Positions 25,186-37,298 of a stretch of DNA of 64,000 bases are shown here, in pieces. Both the position numbers and the translations under genes were made by a program. The DNA comes from Myxocyprinus asiaticus (Eukaryota; Chordata; Actinopteri; Cypriniformes; Catostomidae). Each line of letters begins with the position of its first letter. Within the stretch, counting starts at the first letter, position 1. Location: positions 45,125,826 through 45,189,825 of the forward strand of contig NC_059362.1 in the NCBI RefSeq assembly GCF_019703515.2, in the 5' to 3' direction. The notes beneath the pieces are model-generated. The model had not been told where the DNA came from, ran no database searches, and saw only the letters and a program-made list of their open reading frames with translations.

Positions 25186-25789
25186 TGTGTGTCCTTTGGA
25201 ATGTTTGCTGCCTGGTGCACTTAAATCCTACAACAAACAATGGGTTTGTGTATCCACTGATGCTGTCCAAATCCTCAAAAGACACAGTGATTCATTTCTG
25301 TCCACTGGAAAAGATATGAGATATGCTAATATCTCAGACATGCCACTGATTTTCTTTTCAGACATACCAAATGTTTTGGACTATGGATAACATATAACAT
25401 TACAAACCATTACATTACATACAGTAGTCTCCAAAAAGCACTTTGACACTTAAAATGTTTTCAGATAAAAAAATTATTACCATATAACTTTATATCATAA
25501 CATAACACATAATAAAACAACACAACACAACATTTATTTACTTTAAACTTTATTTGTTCCACGAGGGGCAATTTGTTCTGCAGCAATGACGTACATACAT
25601 ACAACAGTACAATAACAATTCAAAAATCCTCCAAAAAGCATTCTGATACTTATGTAAGATAAAAAAAAGTAATAAACATATAACTTTATATCATAACATA
25701 CAATAACACAACACTACATTAAATTACATACAAAAGCCTTTATTTATTTATTTTTTGTCCCACATTATACATTTTTTAACATATACAGT
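25186..25789. other. AT-rich stretch with ATAACA low-complexity words
   Basis: Repeated ATAACATAACA-like words on both sides of the SINE (25490-25530, 25690-25720, 25985-26070). A CACGAGGGGCAATTTGTTCT segment near 25560 could be a LINE 3' tail, not established. Confidence 0.4.
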
Positions 25790-25968
25790 GAAATTATTTT
25801 TTTTTTGCATATCCCATCTAGGTGCCAAGATGCTACTGTTGGGCCCTTGACCCTATCTGCTGCAGGGGTGCCATATCATGGCTGACCCTGTGCTCTGACC
25901 CCAGCTTAGCTGGGCTTGAACCCCCAACCTTCTGGTTAGTAACCCAGCGCCTCAACCATTGAGTCTTT
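25790..25968 (-). mobile_element. tRNA-derived SINE with inverted body
   Basis: On the minus strand the head reads GTTACTAACCAGAAGGTTGG then GGGGTTCAAGCCC (B-box-like, near 25913-25925). In the related copy at 49258-49416, the body that includes CAGGGTCAGCCATGATATGG has the opposite orientation relative to this head. Here the body (about 25822-25912) reads GCCATATCATGGCTGACCCT on the plus strand, so it is inverted within the element. The junction lies in CCCAGCTTAGCTGGG, a near-perfect palindrome, which may explain the inversion. The poly-T at 25789-25806 is the A-tail of the minus-strand element. Confidence 0.7.
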
Positions 25969-26860
25969 TGACTTAACTTTATAACTTTATATCATATAAT
26001 AACATAACATATGCAACAACATAAGATAACATATAACATAGCATACAACAACATAAAATAATAACACAACATAACACAGTCCCTAAAAAGCATTTTTGAC
26101 ACTTTATTAATGTGGTTGCGTTAGATAACAAAATACATATAACATTATTTTATATCATATTATAGAAAATTTGATTACATTATATTAGATATTGTTTCTT
26201 AGCCTAAAAAAATATTTGTCTATTTTTATGATTTATGCTTTTCAATTGTAAGACAAATTTACATCAAACTGAACTGAGTAGGCTAATCTTTAAATAATGT
26301 ACATTATTATGAATTAAGGATAAATGTGAAGTAATTAACTTAAATGCTTAATATTTAAATGGTATTTCATTTAATTTACTGTAAATCCTTCATATTTATG
26401 CTTAATTCACAATAAGGTAGACTACATTATTTAAAGTTTACTCAATTCAGTTTTATTGAAATTTGTCACGGTTGAAATGCGTAAAACGTACAAATAGACT
26501 GATATATTTTTGACAGTTTAAGAAACATAGGCTATACATTCATGCACAAACAATAGAAAATAAAATAAAGTAAAAAAAAATTATATAATATATGTACGTT
26601 TCTTACGCACCAAACACTATACAAATATTTTATTTTTTATTTATTAAGACAACAAGCATGTAAACACGTTCAAAGAACATTACAGAGTGCAGAAAACAGA
26701 ATACAAATAAGTAAAACAATATTCAGGGGTCAAAAGAAAAAAAAATCATGCATTAAGTTATACAAATTAAAAAACTTAAGAATTCTTATTGATTTACTAT
26801 TTTTACATAACTTTACCGTCCTATGGTAATATTGCAATGAATACTATTAAGATCTAAATG
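25969..26860. other. AT-rich upstream flank of gphn, no gene seen
   Basis: Low-complexity ATAACA words, then AT-rich unique sequence up to the gphn 5' region. Confidence 0.4.
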
Positions 26861-26869
26861 CCACGAAGT

Positions 26870-27012
26870 TGTTTTTTGCAGGTTCTCATGAGGATATCTT
26901 CACTCTGCTACTCTGGCCTGAGCGCTTCCCTCATCCCCTCCCCTCCAGAGTTCGATGCGCTCGGCTCTCGGCTCTGCCTGGAGTTGTGAGTGCGGCGGCA
27001 GCGGTGCTGAAT
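26870..27012 (+). promoter_or_regulatory. gphn: gphn 5'UTR and probable core promoter region
   Basis: A sharp rise in GC and CpG content directly before the start codon of exon 1 marks this stretch. It has a pyrimidine-rich, Sp1/KLF-like CATCCCCTCCCCTCC (26932), several CG pairs (GATGCGCTCGGCTCTCGG near 26955) and GGCGGCAGCGG (26993). No TATA box is evident at a usual distance. The exact transcription start cannot be read from sequence. The CpG-rich, TATA-less type fits a broadly expressed gene such as gephyrin. Confidence 0.55.
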
Positions 27013-27076
27013 ATGGCGTCAGACGGGATGATTTTAACAAACCACGACCACCAAATCCGGGTCGGGGTCCTGACAG
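27013..27076 (+). CDS. gphn: Gephyrin, coding exon 1 (partial gene)
   Basis: ATG at 27013 opens MASDGMILTNHDHQIRVG followed by VLT, then one base of codon 22, and stops at a GT donor (ACAG|GTAAAG, 27077). This is the N-terminus of gephyrin. The MILTNHDHQIRVGVLT stretch matches vertebrate gephyrin as I know it; residues 3-4 (Ser-Asp) differ from the mammalian Thr-Glu. Gephyrin's N-terminal G domain is a MogA/MoaB-like molybdopterin adenylyltransferase that trimerises. The C-terminal E domain binds glycine and GABA-A receptors and inserts molybdate. It acts at the cytosolic face of inhibitory synapses and in the cytosol for cofactor synthesis. The start is supported by the CpG-rich leader and the conserved length to the splice site. 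The splice phase is 1. The frame read through the donor gives nonsense. Confidence 0.95.
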
Positions 27077-27154
27077 GTAAAGAGCAGATTCTTTTCAAGC
27101 CATCGCTCTGTTTCTTTTGGGGAAACGAAGCCGCGTAGTGTCTTACCTCCCAAG

Positions 27155-27158
<4 letters not shown>

Positions 27159-27244
<86 letters not shown>
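27159..27244. repeat. (GT)43 microsatellite next to gphn exon 1
   Basis: 86 bp of pure GT on the sense strand, beginning 82 bp after the exon 1 donor. Alternating purine-pyrimidine of this length can adopt Z-DNA, and sense GU repeats are binding sites for TDP-43/CELF-type proteins in vertebrates. Any effect here is inference. Confidence 0.98.
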
Positions 27245-27245
<1 letters not shown>

Positions 27246-27964
27246 ATTTTTCTCTTTTAGCAGAGATGAGTTTACCTACCAACCCATTTGTATAAAAATA
27301 GTGAAGCCTCTGTTTATATGTGAATATGGTATTATGATGAAATTTAACAGGAGGGTATAGTTTTGTATGTTGAATTATTCATTTTGGCTGGTCAAACCTT
27401 CAAAATTCCTCGGTTTGCACGCCACGGCTTTTCATAAGCACCTTTAATTCAATGGATCTTGTATTATTTGTGAAGCACCTGGCCATAGACAGCAGTGCTA
27501 AAGATGCGATTTATTGCTGGAAGCTCTGGATGCAGTAGACTGATATTAGTGAGGATGGCTGTGAATCGTGGGCTGAATGCTGGTTTCCCTCAACGCATGA
27601 CAGTCTTATTAATGCAAACATGCATTCGCCGGTGATTTCTATCCGTTGGTCTTCAATAATGTCGAGTTAAATATTCGAACAAAAGCTTTTGTATAGTCTG
27701 CGATTAACTCCCTTCCTGTATCAAAAATTTAAGAAATTAAAATGGCATTTTGAACGATGACATTTTGTGTTTGAAATCTCCCGAATTGGCAGCATAATAC
27801 ATATGGGTGAAAAACGGATTTTCGTGTGATGTGATTGGTGATAACCCACTCATAGATATCCGCTGGTAAAGGTGGTAACGTGTTGAGATGGAGAGGGCGA
27901 AGAGCTCCATCCAGCACTGAGGGAAACCCCGCTTTGCCTCCCCCCTCCTCACTGCTGTAGAGCG
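27245..27964. other. Intron 1 sequence, no feature seen
   Basis: Complex, moderately CpG-containing sequence after the GT tract; no exon or repeat identified. Confidence 0.4.
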
Positions 27965-28172
27965 GGGAAACCAGCAGCAGCGCTGTCCGTGGTGCTGAAA
28001 AACAGCGGCAGCTCGGGTGAGCGCTATCCAGGGTTCTGAAATACAGTGACCGCTGTCCGCGGTGCTGAAATGCAGCGGCAGCTATCAGTGGCCCTGAAAC
28101 ACAGTGGCCCTCTCCATTGCGCTGAAACGCAGTGTGTGCTGTCCGTGGTGCTGAAATACAGCGACAGTCAGT
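27965..28172. repeat. GC-rich minisatellite, ~29-bp unit, six copies
   Basis: CTGAAA anchors occur at 27995, 28036, 28065, 28094, 28122 and 28151 (spacings 41, 29, 29, 28, 29). Each is followed by ACAG(C/T)G and most are preceded by a CTGTCCGYGGTG-type block. The unit is CpG-rich, in contrast to the AT-rich intron. A 200-codon minus-strand open frame overlaps it but has no known motif. Confidence 0.85.
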
Positions 28173-28344
28173 AATTACTGGAGTATCTCCATGCATGTTC
28201 TGTTCTGTGTTGTTTTCCAGGGCTGTGATCAGCATAGAATTTGATTGGGACACCTTCCCCACAAAATTCAACCTTTGACCAATATGGGTTTTCCAGTAGT
28301 TCATTCTTAAGTTATTACATTTGGTCCCCACCTTACATCAGTAT

Positions 28345-29580
28345 ATATTTATAACAGATTCAGTCCCCCTAGAGTAATCTGAGATAAAGTATCCTGCTCA
28401 GAGGCACAATGGATAAAACCTTGCATCTGTAAGCATTTGGGTTCAAACCTACAAAATTTTGGTTAAAGGCAGATATTTAACCACTAGGCTACAACACCCT
28501 TTTGGTGATTTGTAAGCCTATGTATTTTCCTGCATTATGTATTACATTGTCATCTATTAGAAGGTTTAAAATGTGATAACAGCCTTGTTTTTATCAGTAC
28601 ACTTATTACAGGTTCAGTCCCCTAGAGTAACCTTCAAATAAGTATCCTTCTTAATGGCACAAAGGATTACATTTTAGGGGATTTGGACTGACAATCTTTT
28701 GGTCACCAGGTCAGATATTAAACCATTGGGCTACAACACCTGCTTGGTAAACAGGCCAACTGGTGTATTGCCCTGCATTGTTCTCTACTGTTTGGTCATT
28801 AATCTGATGATTTTAATCACTACAATTATTACTGGGACAGTCCCCTTTGGAGTAACCTGAGGTTAAGTATGCTGCTCAATGGCACAATGGATCAAACCTT
28901 GCAGAGATCAAACCTATTAATTTTTTGGTTACTAGGCCAGATAGGCCTACTGGTGTATTGGTCTGCATTGTTCTGTTCTACTTGGTCATTTATTAGGTTA
29001 TTTCTTCAGACTTTTTACTGGGATAGTCCATGTGGTGTATCATTCTCAATACTTCACAATGGTTCCATTAGCCTCGGCAGGGTTCGAACATACAACCTTT
29101 TTGTTACCAAGCCAGATATTCAATACTAGGGTACAACAGCCCTATTAGTTGATCTGCAGGGCAAATAGGATTACTTGTGTGTTGCCTTGCATTGTTCTGT
29201 ACTACTCTGTCATTTATCTGGCACTTTATCAGTACACCTATTACTGGGTCCATCCCCCTGGAGTAACATGAGGTTAAAGTATCCTGCTCAGTGGCACAGT
29301 GGTGATAGTTCATGGCTTTCTCCTTGCAGGGATCAAGCTGGCAACCTTCCATTTACAAGCCCTGGGGCCTGTTGCAAGAAACCAGAGATTACACCACCAC
29401 TTTTGGGACTGAAACTGCAAACTGTTTATTATCAAACCAGATCCAATAGACTACCACCATGCCCTTAAGAACAAACACAGCAGATGACCCTTGTGGGGTT
29501 TGAACCTACAACCTTTTGGTTCTTGGGCCAGAGTATCACCACTACAGCAAACAGGGCTACTAATGCCTTAGCCTGAATTG
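28345..29580 (-). repeat. Tandem array of SINE-like units
   Basis: Five successive units share ACTGGGNCAGTCCCCYTGGAGTAA-like and CTGCTCARTGGCACARTGG blocks, a GGTTCRAACCTAC-type B-box complement, a block like AACCTTTTGGTTACYAGGYC and GGCTACAACACC. Anchor CAGTCC-like positions are 28361, 28615, 28838, 29024 and 29251; a sixth partial unit follows at 29485-29580. The unit matches the plus-strand appearance of the minus-strand SINE at 63671-63861. A linker (GTGTATTGCCCTGCATTGTT) also recurs between units, so the array was tandemly duplicated rather than built by independent insertions. Confidence 0.75.
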
Positions 29581-32300
29581 TTTTGTCAAATGCTTTCAAT
29601 GCAATGCCGTTGTCAGCGTGGACATCCAGTCTCTCAAAACCACTAGTTGATGTCGTCACACACTGTCAGTCAGGCAAACACAAGCAAGCAGACACGTACA
29701 CAAACACGGTTGTCATGCTTGTCACGTGTCCTATTACTTTTGTGACCCCTTTGCACAGGCATGACATTTGAACAGGGCGCTTGCCAATATTTGTCACTCA
29801 GATTTGTTTGGTCATTCTAACAAATGTCCCAGTCTCATCTTATACTAGTATCCATTTATCTCAATTTCTCTATCTCTGAAGGCCTGTGCTGTGAGGGAAT
29901 TTACAGTAGGAAATGAAGAGAGGAAGGTAAAAAGAAAGAGGAGAGAGACATCACAGTCTAAATGTGTCATCTGACCTTTTAGAAATCTCCCCTCCTCTCT
30001 CTTTCCTTGCAGTTGCCTTTACCTTTGTGCTGCTTTGGGATTTTACGCTGTTGAAAAGTGATTTCCTCTAGTATTTAGACAGCAGTCACCAGACTCATAG
30101 GAGATCTCTAACTTACAGGCCATTGAAGTATCTGTATGATCAGCAGTGCACAGATCTGATAAAAGTTCATTGAGTTTGTAGAGACCTTTGGCATTAGTCC
30201 ATGTTGTGACTTCAGTCTGCTACTTATGTCATTTGCCTGTGCTTTGACTAATCATCCCATGACAGAGGCTTCCTCCACATCTGTTCCATCTTCCCCAATG
30301 ACAGCAGGGTCATGTGACCAGACCTGTCCCCTTCTCGGGGGTTGAGAGGAGCTTTGGTTGACATAGCAACACTGTGGAGGTTTTAGGAACCTGACAAGCA
30401 TACAACAACTCCAAAATGTAGGTTAGGGTCATAGTTTGGCACTGGGACATTATTCAGAGCTGTTGTTGGAACCGTTTAACGTCTTGTTAACTTGAATTGC
30501 GCATATAGCATGATGACAATAATAGTGAGGATAGGGTTTTGCGTAATACACATTTTTCATCCATATATTTTTAGTTAACCCTCAACAGACACCAAATGGA
30601 ATTACAAAAATATTTATTGTTTTCAAAGAGGTTTACCATACATTCCCACCAACTTCCAGTGGTCTGACAAACAGATATTCCCACCTCAAACTCATGGTTG
30701 AGCCAATTTAGCTATATCCGGACGCTCAAACATACAATGTTTTTATACTTATAACTCTGCATATTATTTTGGGATTGGAAAGAGTATATTAATGGGAAAG
30801 GTCACCTGAAAATTAGAATTCTTCATTTTTACTTGTGCTGAAAGACATAAGTGGTGACAGAATTTTCATTTTGGTCTGAATTAAGTCTTTAAAATTTGAA
30901 AAACTGCACGCATCATTTTTAAGGATTTGCTTTGGTAGCAATTTGGTATTGGTGCACACTGGCTACTGTACATTCAGCAAGGGAATTATCAAGGGTATGA
31001 TTTGTTGCATTATGTACAGTAGTACATGGAAAATTACTCTATAAGGCCAATTGAAAATTGGCATGTCATTGGGTAAGGAATGTGACATGTTGCAATTAAG
31101 CCTCACATAATTAATGAATTAACCCTTAAGGGCTTTAGTCCCTTATTGTGTGTCTAAGGCCACATCCACACTCCACACACCATTTTCATTGAGAACTCCT
31201 GGAGGAAAACACTGTTCCAATGTGGATAAGAGGTGTAAACATTGCAAGATCAATGCAGTTTCAAAACATATTAGTGTTATTCTTGTCCCATTAGCCTTTT
31301 GGGTTTTGGAATATTTAGTTACACACCCTTTACTCATTTCAGCACAGTTTTCTTCACTTGGCTTCTGTTTTAGCATCCTCACCTTGGCGAGTACTGACCT
31401 AAAAATAAAACTAATGTGACCTTGAGTAGGACTGCCATCTTGCTTTCATTTCTAAAAAATGAGTTACTACTGAGGGGACCAAGGAAACTAGTTCAGCTCT
31501 GACAACATTTTATTTGATCAGCGGTCCTCATGGTAATTGTGTGACATAATAGGTCATTTTACTGGGACTCATGTTGCTTGATTTCTTCTTCACCTCCTAT
31601 CATTAGGGTTGTAGCTAAGGCAACCATTATTGTCCCTACTGCTTATCCACCTTCCTCCTGAATGTGGAAGTATTCCACGATTCATAACGGACGCCTGTTT
31701 ACGTTTTCTAGTCTCCAGTGTTTTCACTTGCATCAGCGTATGGTTTTAGTGGATAATGTGATGTTTAGTGTATTAAATATGTAAGGATAAAACAAAACAT
31801 GTGGCTACAAAGTTCTGATACTTTACAGTCTGTTGACAGTTTCAGGAGTGGGTAGAGTATAAGTAGCGATGTTAGCTACTGCAAAGTTGAGCCTGAACTA
31901 ATTTGTACTCCAACTAACACTTTTGTAATGTGCAATGTTAGTTGTCCAATTGTTATCTGTTAAAGCACAACTAAAACACTCAGTATGTGTACATTGACCA
32001 GGCAGTGATCAGAGAACATGAGTCAGACTTTTCGATGGCATTGCAGTGGACAGTGTTATCGACACTGGAATGGAAACAAAAAGGAAACTAGCTTTCTGTC
32101 TTTATGGCTTTATGTCTGCCATCTGTAAATGAATACATATTATTTTTACATTGTTGCTGTGCTTTTATGGACACATATCACCTTTCTTAGTGTAGAAGAG
32201 CTGGATTCTGTCTGAACTTGTGTCCTTCCACAGCAAAAGCATTGAAATTCAGTCACTGAGCTGAACTGCCAATGAGGAAACCTCTTTGCGGCAGACAGCA

Positions 32301-32303
<3 letters not shown>
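29581..32303. other. Intron 1, no gene or clear repeat
   Basis: About 2.7 kb of mixed unique sequence. 30790-30890 has faint similarity to the TTAA MITE family (GTGACAGAATTTTCATTTTG). Open frames here lack motifs. Confidence 0.4.
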
Positions 32304-32338
<35 letters not shown>

Positions 32339-32353
32339 ACTCTCTCTCTCTCA
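32304..32353. repeat. (CT)n microsatellite
   Basis: CT dinucleotides with one TATCTCA interruption. Confidence 0.93.
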
Positions 32354-33869
32354 TTCTTGGATTGTCTTTCTCTCTTTTTCGCTCTAGCAGATCAGGATAG
32401 CACAGGACTGTGTGGGTGACATTCCAATCTTACATGTGTATCAAAGAGACACGGATCGGCCATGTTTACATGGCGTGGCTAAATTTAGACGCCTGTCAAA
32501 GTCGTAAATAGGAATAAGTTAAAATCCCCATTGGTTATTTAGCATAACCAATTGAATGTAAGCAGACACATACACTCTTTCTGTGTGTTTTTAACCCTTT
32601 ACCTTCCTCACAAGAATGCAATAAACCGAGTTTGCATAGCTAGAAGCGTTGGCGTTCATGTACTTGTGTGGAGTGTATTTTGGGCCTTAGGAACACAGAC
32701 GGAAAGCATTGTCTGGTGTGCATGTGTGTGTACCAGTAATAGTAGTAGTAATCGCCAGTTAGGACAAGCAGTATTGTCAGTTTGCCTATCGAAACACAGT
32801 GAAAGGAAACAAAGACAGAGTCTCACCAAGACAAAACACAGCATTTTGCATCAGTGCTCCATTAAAGCACAAAGAGTTGCTCCCAAAGGTATTTGGACAC
32901 TTAAGTCACAATTAAAATGTCTAAATGTTACTGTATTAGATAACAAAATATAAAAGCAATTTGCATCTGCGCTCAAATGCTGCTCAAACTCAGAACTAAC
33001 TTACCTTTTGCAAACCATTTTTGCTCAGTGACTTTTAATCAACTGGTGTATTGGTGATTTTTAGTGGATTTTCGATGTCAGTTCCTTTCAAGTTCACACA
33101 GGTGTCCTAGCAGAGTAACCACATGTTAACTATGGACACGTTCCACTAATGTTTGACAACCACAAAGTGTCATAATGTCTTGATTTTGAATAGTACTTCT
33201 GTTGCTTTATTATTTTAAACCTGGGACATTTTATTTGACAAAATAAGGTTGTCTGAGGTGATAGAATTATTAGAAATCTGGTTTAAAACACACATGTTCT
33301 TGCTGGTTTCATACATTTTTTTTTTTTTTTTTTTTTGCATTTTCTATAAAAAATAAGAAAATTAACCTAAAACTAAAAATGTTGAGTGGTGTAACCGTTA
33401 AGTAAAAGGTATTAAAATTCTTTCCTTGCACCTTGAATTTTCATTAATCATTAATTTCAAAGTCTTGAGTCTTATTGTTACACAAATTTGACCTGAACAA
33501 AGTGTGCCTTTTCATAAAAATGTCAAAATATCTGTTTGTTTGTTTTTTGTTTTTACTTCACACATGGCATGTTGGTTGCACCACCTGATTTTAACTTGGT
33601 GGACTTTCAAATATTTTAGTCATTTAAAATGTTAACATTTTCAGATTTTTTTCAAATATAACTAATAATTTAAAAACAAAATTGTTTAACTTTTTTACTG
33701 TTTTATTTTTTAAATAAATAATAACAAAACAATTTTCTGCACTACTCATGCCAGCATTTCATTTTTGAAGAATTCCAGCTTTTAATGAGACTTTCAAAAA
33801 ATAAAAAATAAAAAAATTGCATAAATTGCAACACACACTCATAAACTTACATTGAAAGAGAGACCTGTG
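32354..33869. other. Intron 1, no feature seen; poly-T at 33319
   Basis: AT-rich sequence with a T20 run near 33319-33338. No exon identified. Confidence 0.4.
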
Positions 33870-33990
33870 TCATAGAGACCAGAATATATTATAGAGACTT
33901 GACAGTGGAATCTGTCAGTGGGCCAGTAAGCGACCACCTAACAATCACACAGAACACCTTAGCAACCACCAAGCAACAGTTTTGCCAGAC
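33870..33990. repeat. GCAACCAC-type repeat fragment
   Basis: GAGACCAGAATATATTATAG and CTTAGCAACCACCAAGCAAC, related to the loop and right flank of the hairpin at 121-514. Confidence 0.5.
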
Positions 33991-34768
33991 TTTGCCACTG
34001 TATGTGAAATTTGCTGCACTAAAATCACATAATCATCAATCTCTACATACCAAACCACCAGACATGCAGAAATGAAATAAACAGAAACGAAATGTTTCAA
34101 TAGATTAATTATTATTATTTTATTTCAGGAGTTTAAAGAACTGGGTTCTTCAATTAAAACAACATTTTTGAGGGGAAAAATTTAAATTGATGTTGGGGTT
34201 ATATATTATTTGAATATAAAGTCAAATTAATTATTTTAAATAATTTTAAGTGGACCCTGGTTGTGAGCCACTGCTGTAGAGTGTGTTTTTGTTTACTTGG
34301 CCATGCATGTGTGTGTGTGAGAGTTCGGATGAGTCACGGCTTGCTTCAATGTGCTGATCGTTGAGCAGTTCTCTTTAATTAACGCAGTGGGGATTAATAA
34401 ACTCATCAGTGACCGGTCCACTCACTTCACTATATAATCTCTCTCTCACACACACTTCTGGGGTTAAACTGCATCATCATTTGTATAGCGAGTTGTGGGT
34501 GTGTCCTCTCCATAGTCCATGTCAGGTGTGATTTTATTTTTAGTTTTTTATGTTGTTTTTTTATTTTTTATGTTTAATGTGATTTAATGTTATTTTAGGC
34601 CTGGAATGAGAAAGACTGCTTTCATTCTTGAATTACTTATTACATAGCAGATAGTTTTCATACAAAGCAACTTAGATATATCTTCTTGAGCTTCCGAGAT
34701 GAGTTAATGGGGATTGTTCTAATAAAAAATCCTGCGTAGATGTCCAAAAGTACTGGAAAACTGGGGTA
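33991..34768. other. Intron 1, no feature seen
   Basis: AT-rich unique-looking sequence. Confidence 0.35.
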
Positions 34769-35010
34769 TTTAAAGCAATATTCCAGGTTCAACACAAGTT
34801 AAGCTCAGTCGACAGCATTTGTGGCATAATGTTGACTACCACAAAAAATTATTTTTACTCGTCCCTCCTTTTCTTTAAAAAAAACAAAAATCTAAAATCT
34901 GATTAACAGTGAGGCCCTTACAATGGAAGTCAATGGGGCCAATCCGTACACATTAAAATACTCACTGTTTCAAAAGTATAGCCACAAGACGTAAACAATA
35001 TAGGTGATAA

Positions 35011-37298
35011 CCTCCTGAGACCCGAGTGTGACTCCAGTGTGCATTTTCCAGTTCCCTTTTTGATTTGTAACTAATAGCACCTAATAAACAAGCAAAATAA
35101 ATAAAAATTGATGTCCACATACAGTATGTGGACAGCGGGACTAAGTTGTGAAATTGTAAATAATACCAAACTATAGAAATTTGTTTTCCATCAATTTGTT
35201 TGTTATGTTTCCAGGAGTGTTGGTTATTCATGTTTTAAAACGTTACAGACATTACGTCAGAAATTAGCATAAATAATTATGATTCAAAGTAGGACTGGGT
35301 GTTATGTCTTTAAAAAATTATATCTCGATATTTTTCAGCCTATTGATAATATTCGATATATATCTCGATAATTATGTATTTGCTCTAAAATGGCTCAAAA
35401 GTGTTTGTATTTTATTTATTTTTATCAGAGGAACCATCATCTCATCCAAACAGCCACTGTAGCCAAGTAGATTCAATATTTTAAAGACATTAAATAAAAA
35501 TTTAATAATTAGTGTTTCATTAAATAATCACAAGGGAGAATGAAATTAAATACATTTCATTGATATGCACTTTATAATTATATTTCATTTAAAATGATAC
35601 ATAGTAGCTTAATAAAAAGCATTATTTATCTTCAAATGTTTCTACTAATACATTTTTGTGCAAAGCTACTTCACTAAATTATTACTGTGTGACACGTCAG
35701 GTTTATTATAATAATATAATGCTGAAGTATCATCATTATTCTGATTATTAGATTTGCGTTATACAAAAGTAATATATTTCTGTCCTGTTTACTTCAGCTT
35801 CACCTGGGGGCTTTTATTTTGACACTGAAAGTGCTGCCGTATTTACTTCAACTTAACAAGAATATTTTATTTTGACACAGAAAAATGTCGTCACCTTTTT
35901 AATTGACAGTTTACAATGTTCCGCATTTCCTGAAATGCTGCAATCGTCTCCTTTTCGGTTATTCTGTGCCGCGTTTGTAGATTTGTATAATAACTGTTTC
36001 TAATGTTTGCGCAAATGCTTGAACCTGTATTACTTTGATTTCACAATGCACGTGAACTGATCTGAGAGCGCCGCCATGCACGTGCACAGTTCAGCGCATC
36101 ACTGGTTTGTTCTGAATCACACGCAGACCATGTTTATCTGTCTTTAAATCACAGCCTTTTGTGGAATAATAATCACATATGACCAACTTGACATTTTGAT
36201 GTTATTTTGATTAATTGTGCAGCCCTGAAGGATAATGAAATTAGTCTGCTGATGCGCTCTTTATGAAACTTAATGGCCAAATTAAAGCACATTAAAATCA
36301 TCCCAATATTGGTCAGTTTTACATCATCAGCAAAATTATCTCAGTTATATCGTTAATATTCGATATATCGCCTAGCCCTAATTCAAAGTAATGTCCAGCA
36401 TCATCCAATCACTGCCAATCATGTTAAAATAAAATGATACATTATAAATTCTGAATCTATGTACTGATTATCATTGTCACATGTCTGTCAAACATGTTGA
36501 GTGATCCAAACATCATCTGCAGCCTGAAACTGAACTAGATTGTTTGGAAGTTTGGATTAAATGCACTAAGCTGCATAGAGAGCTATAGGATGCTCCCTTG
36601 CTCCCTATTTAGTGAATGACTTAACCTCCAGTGTGCTGTCTGTCTGCACTGGTCTCAGAACAGTTAGAAATGCACCTTATTTTCACCCTAACTCATTATA
36701 AAGCCTCTGAACACAACATTTTACAGCTTTTGGTTGAACCCATTGATTCTCAATGTGAAAATGCACAGTAAATATATTATAATGCATTACTAATGTTAAT
36801 GAATAGAATCGTATTGCACAGTGATATTAAAATAAAATAAAGCAAAATGTATATTAAAATGAAGCGAAATGACCAACAGATGTGTTCATGTTTAAAGTTA
36901 TTCAAAATAACAAACATGTTTTGTAAACTTTTCAGGGAATGCGGTACCAATTTCCACGTATGTGGACATCATGTTTATCAGTGCGCTGGCGTGCGAAAAT
37001 TGAATTAATTTTTAAAAGCGGCATATCAAACGATACTAGAGATGCTACTCTTTACAACCAAACAGGTTTCAATGAAAAAACGTAGAGGTTTCTTACCAGA
37101 GGCACTTTTGTTGGCTCTGTGCCCGTGGAAGCACTTCATGGAAATCAATGTCATGTTGTTGTGTCACGTGACTTAGTGCGGCAGAACTTTAACCCTTAAA
37201 TGACAGTCTAGAGTGTTGTGAACAGTATTCAGTCAGTTTAAATCATTTAAATTATTTGTTGCATATAGCGAAGCATATGGACGCGGGGTTGCACAAGG
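35011..37298. mobile_element. Element B, TTAA-flanked (piggyBac-like) insertion inside A
   Basis: Begins CCTCCTGAGACCCGAGTGTG after ATAA (35007-35010) and ends CACAAGG before TTAA (37299-37302), suggesting insertion at TTAA, one copy now mutated. The left part (35011-35289 plus 36389-36472) recurs at 48631-49012, also preceded by TTAA. It is itself split by element C. No coding sequence. The superfamily is inferred from the TTAA target and CC ends only. Confidence 0.6.
35290..36380. mobile_element. Element C, hAT-like insertion inside B with 8-bp duplication
   Basis: The termini TAGGACTGGGTG and (reverse complement) TAGGGCTAGGCG are inverted repeats. The 8-bp flanks are identical, ATTCAAAG at 35282-35289 and 36381-36388. 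The uninterrupted site GATTCAAAGTAATGTCC is present in the second copy of B (near 48920), which proves the insertion. 1,091 bp, non-autonomous. Confidence 0.9.

Noticed and set aside
27163..27360. Alternating Cys-Val frame
   Set aside because: Direct translation of the (GT)43 tract.
27729..28331. 200-codon minus-strand frame opposite the start of gphn intron 1
   Set aside because: Covers the 29-bp minisatellite, has no known domain and no splice or promoter support.
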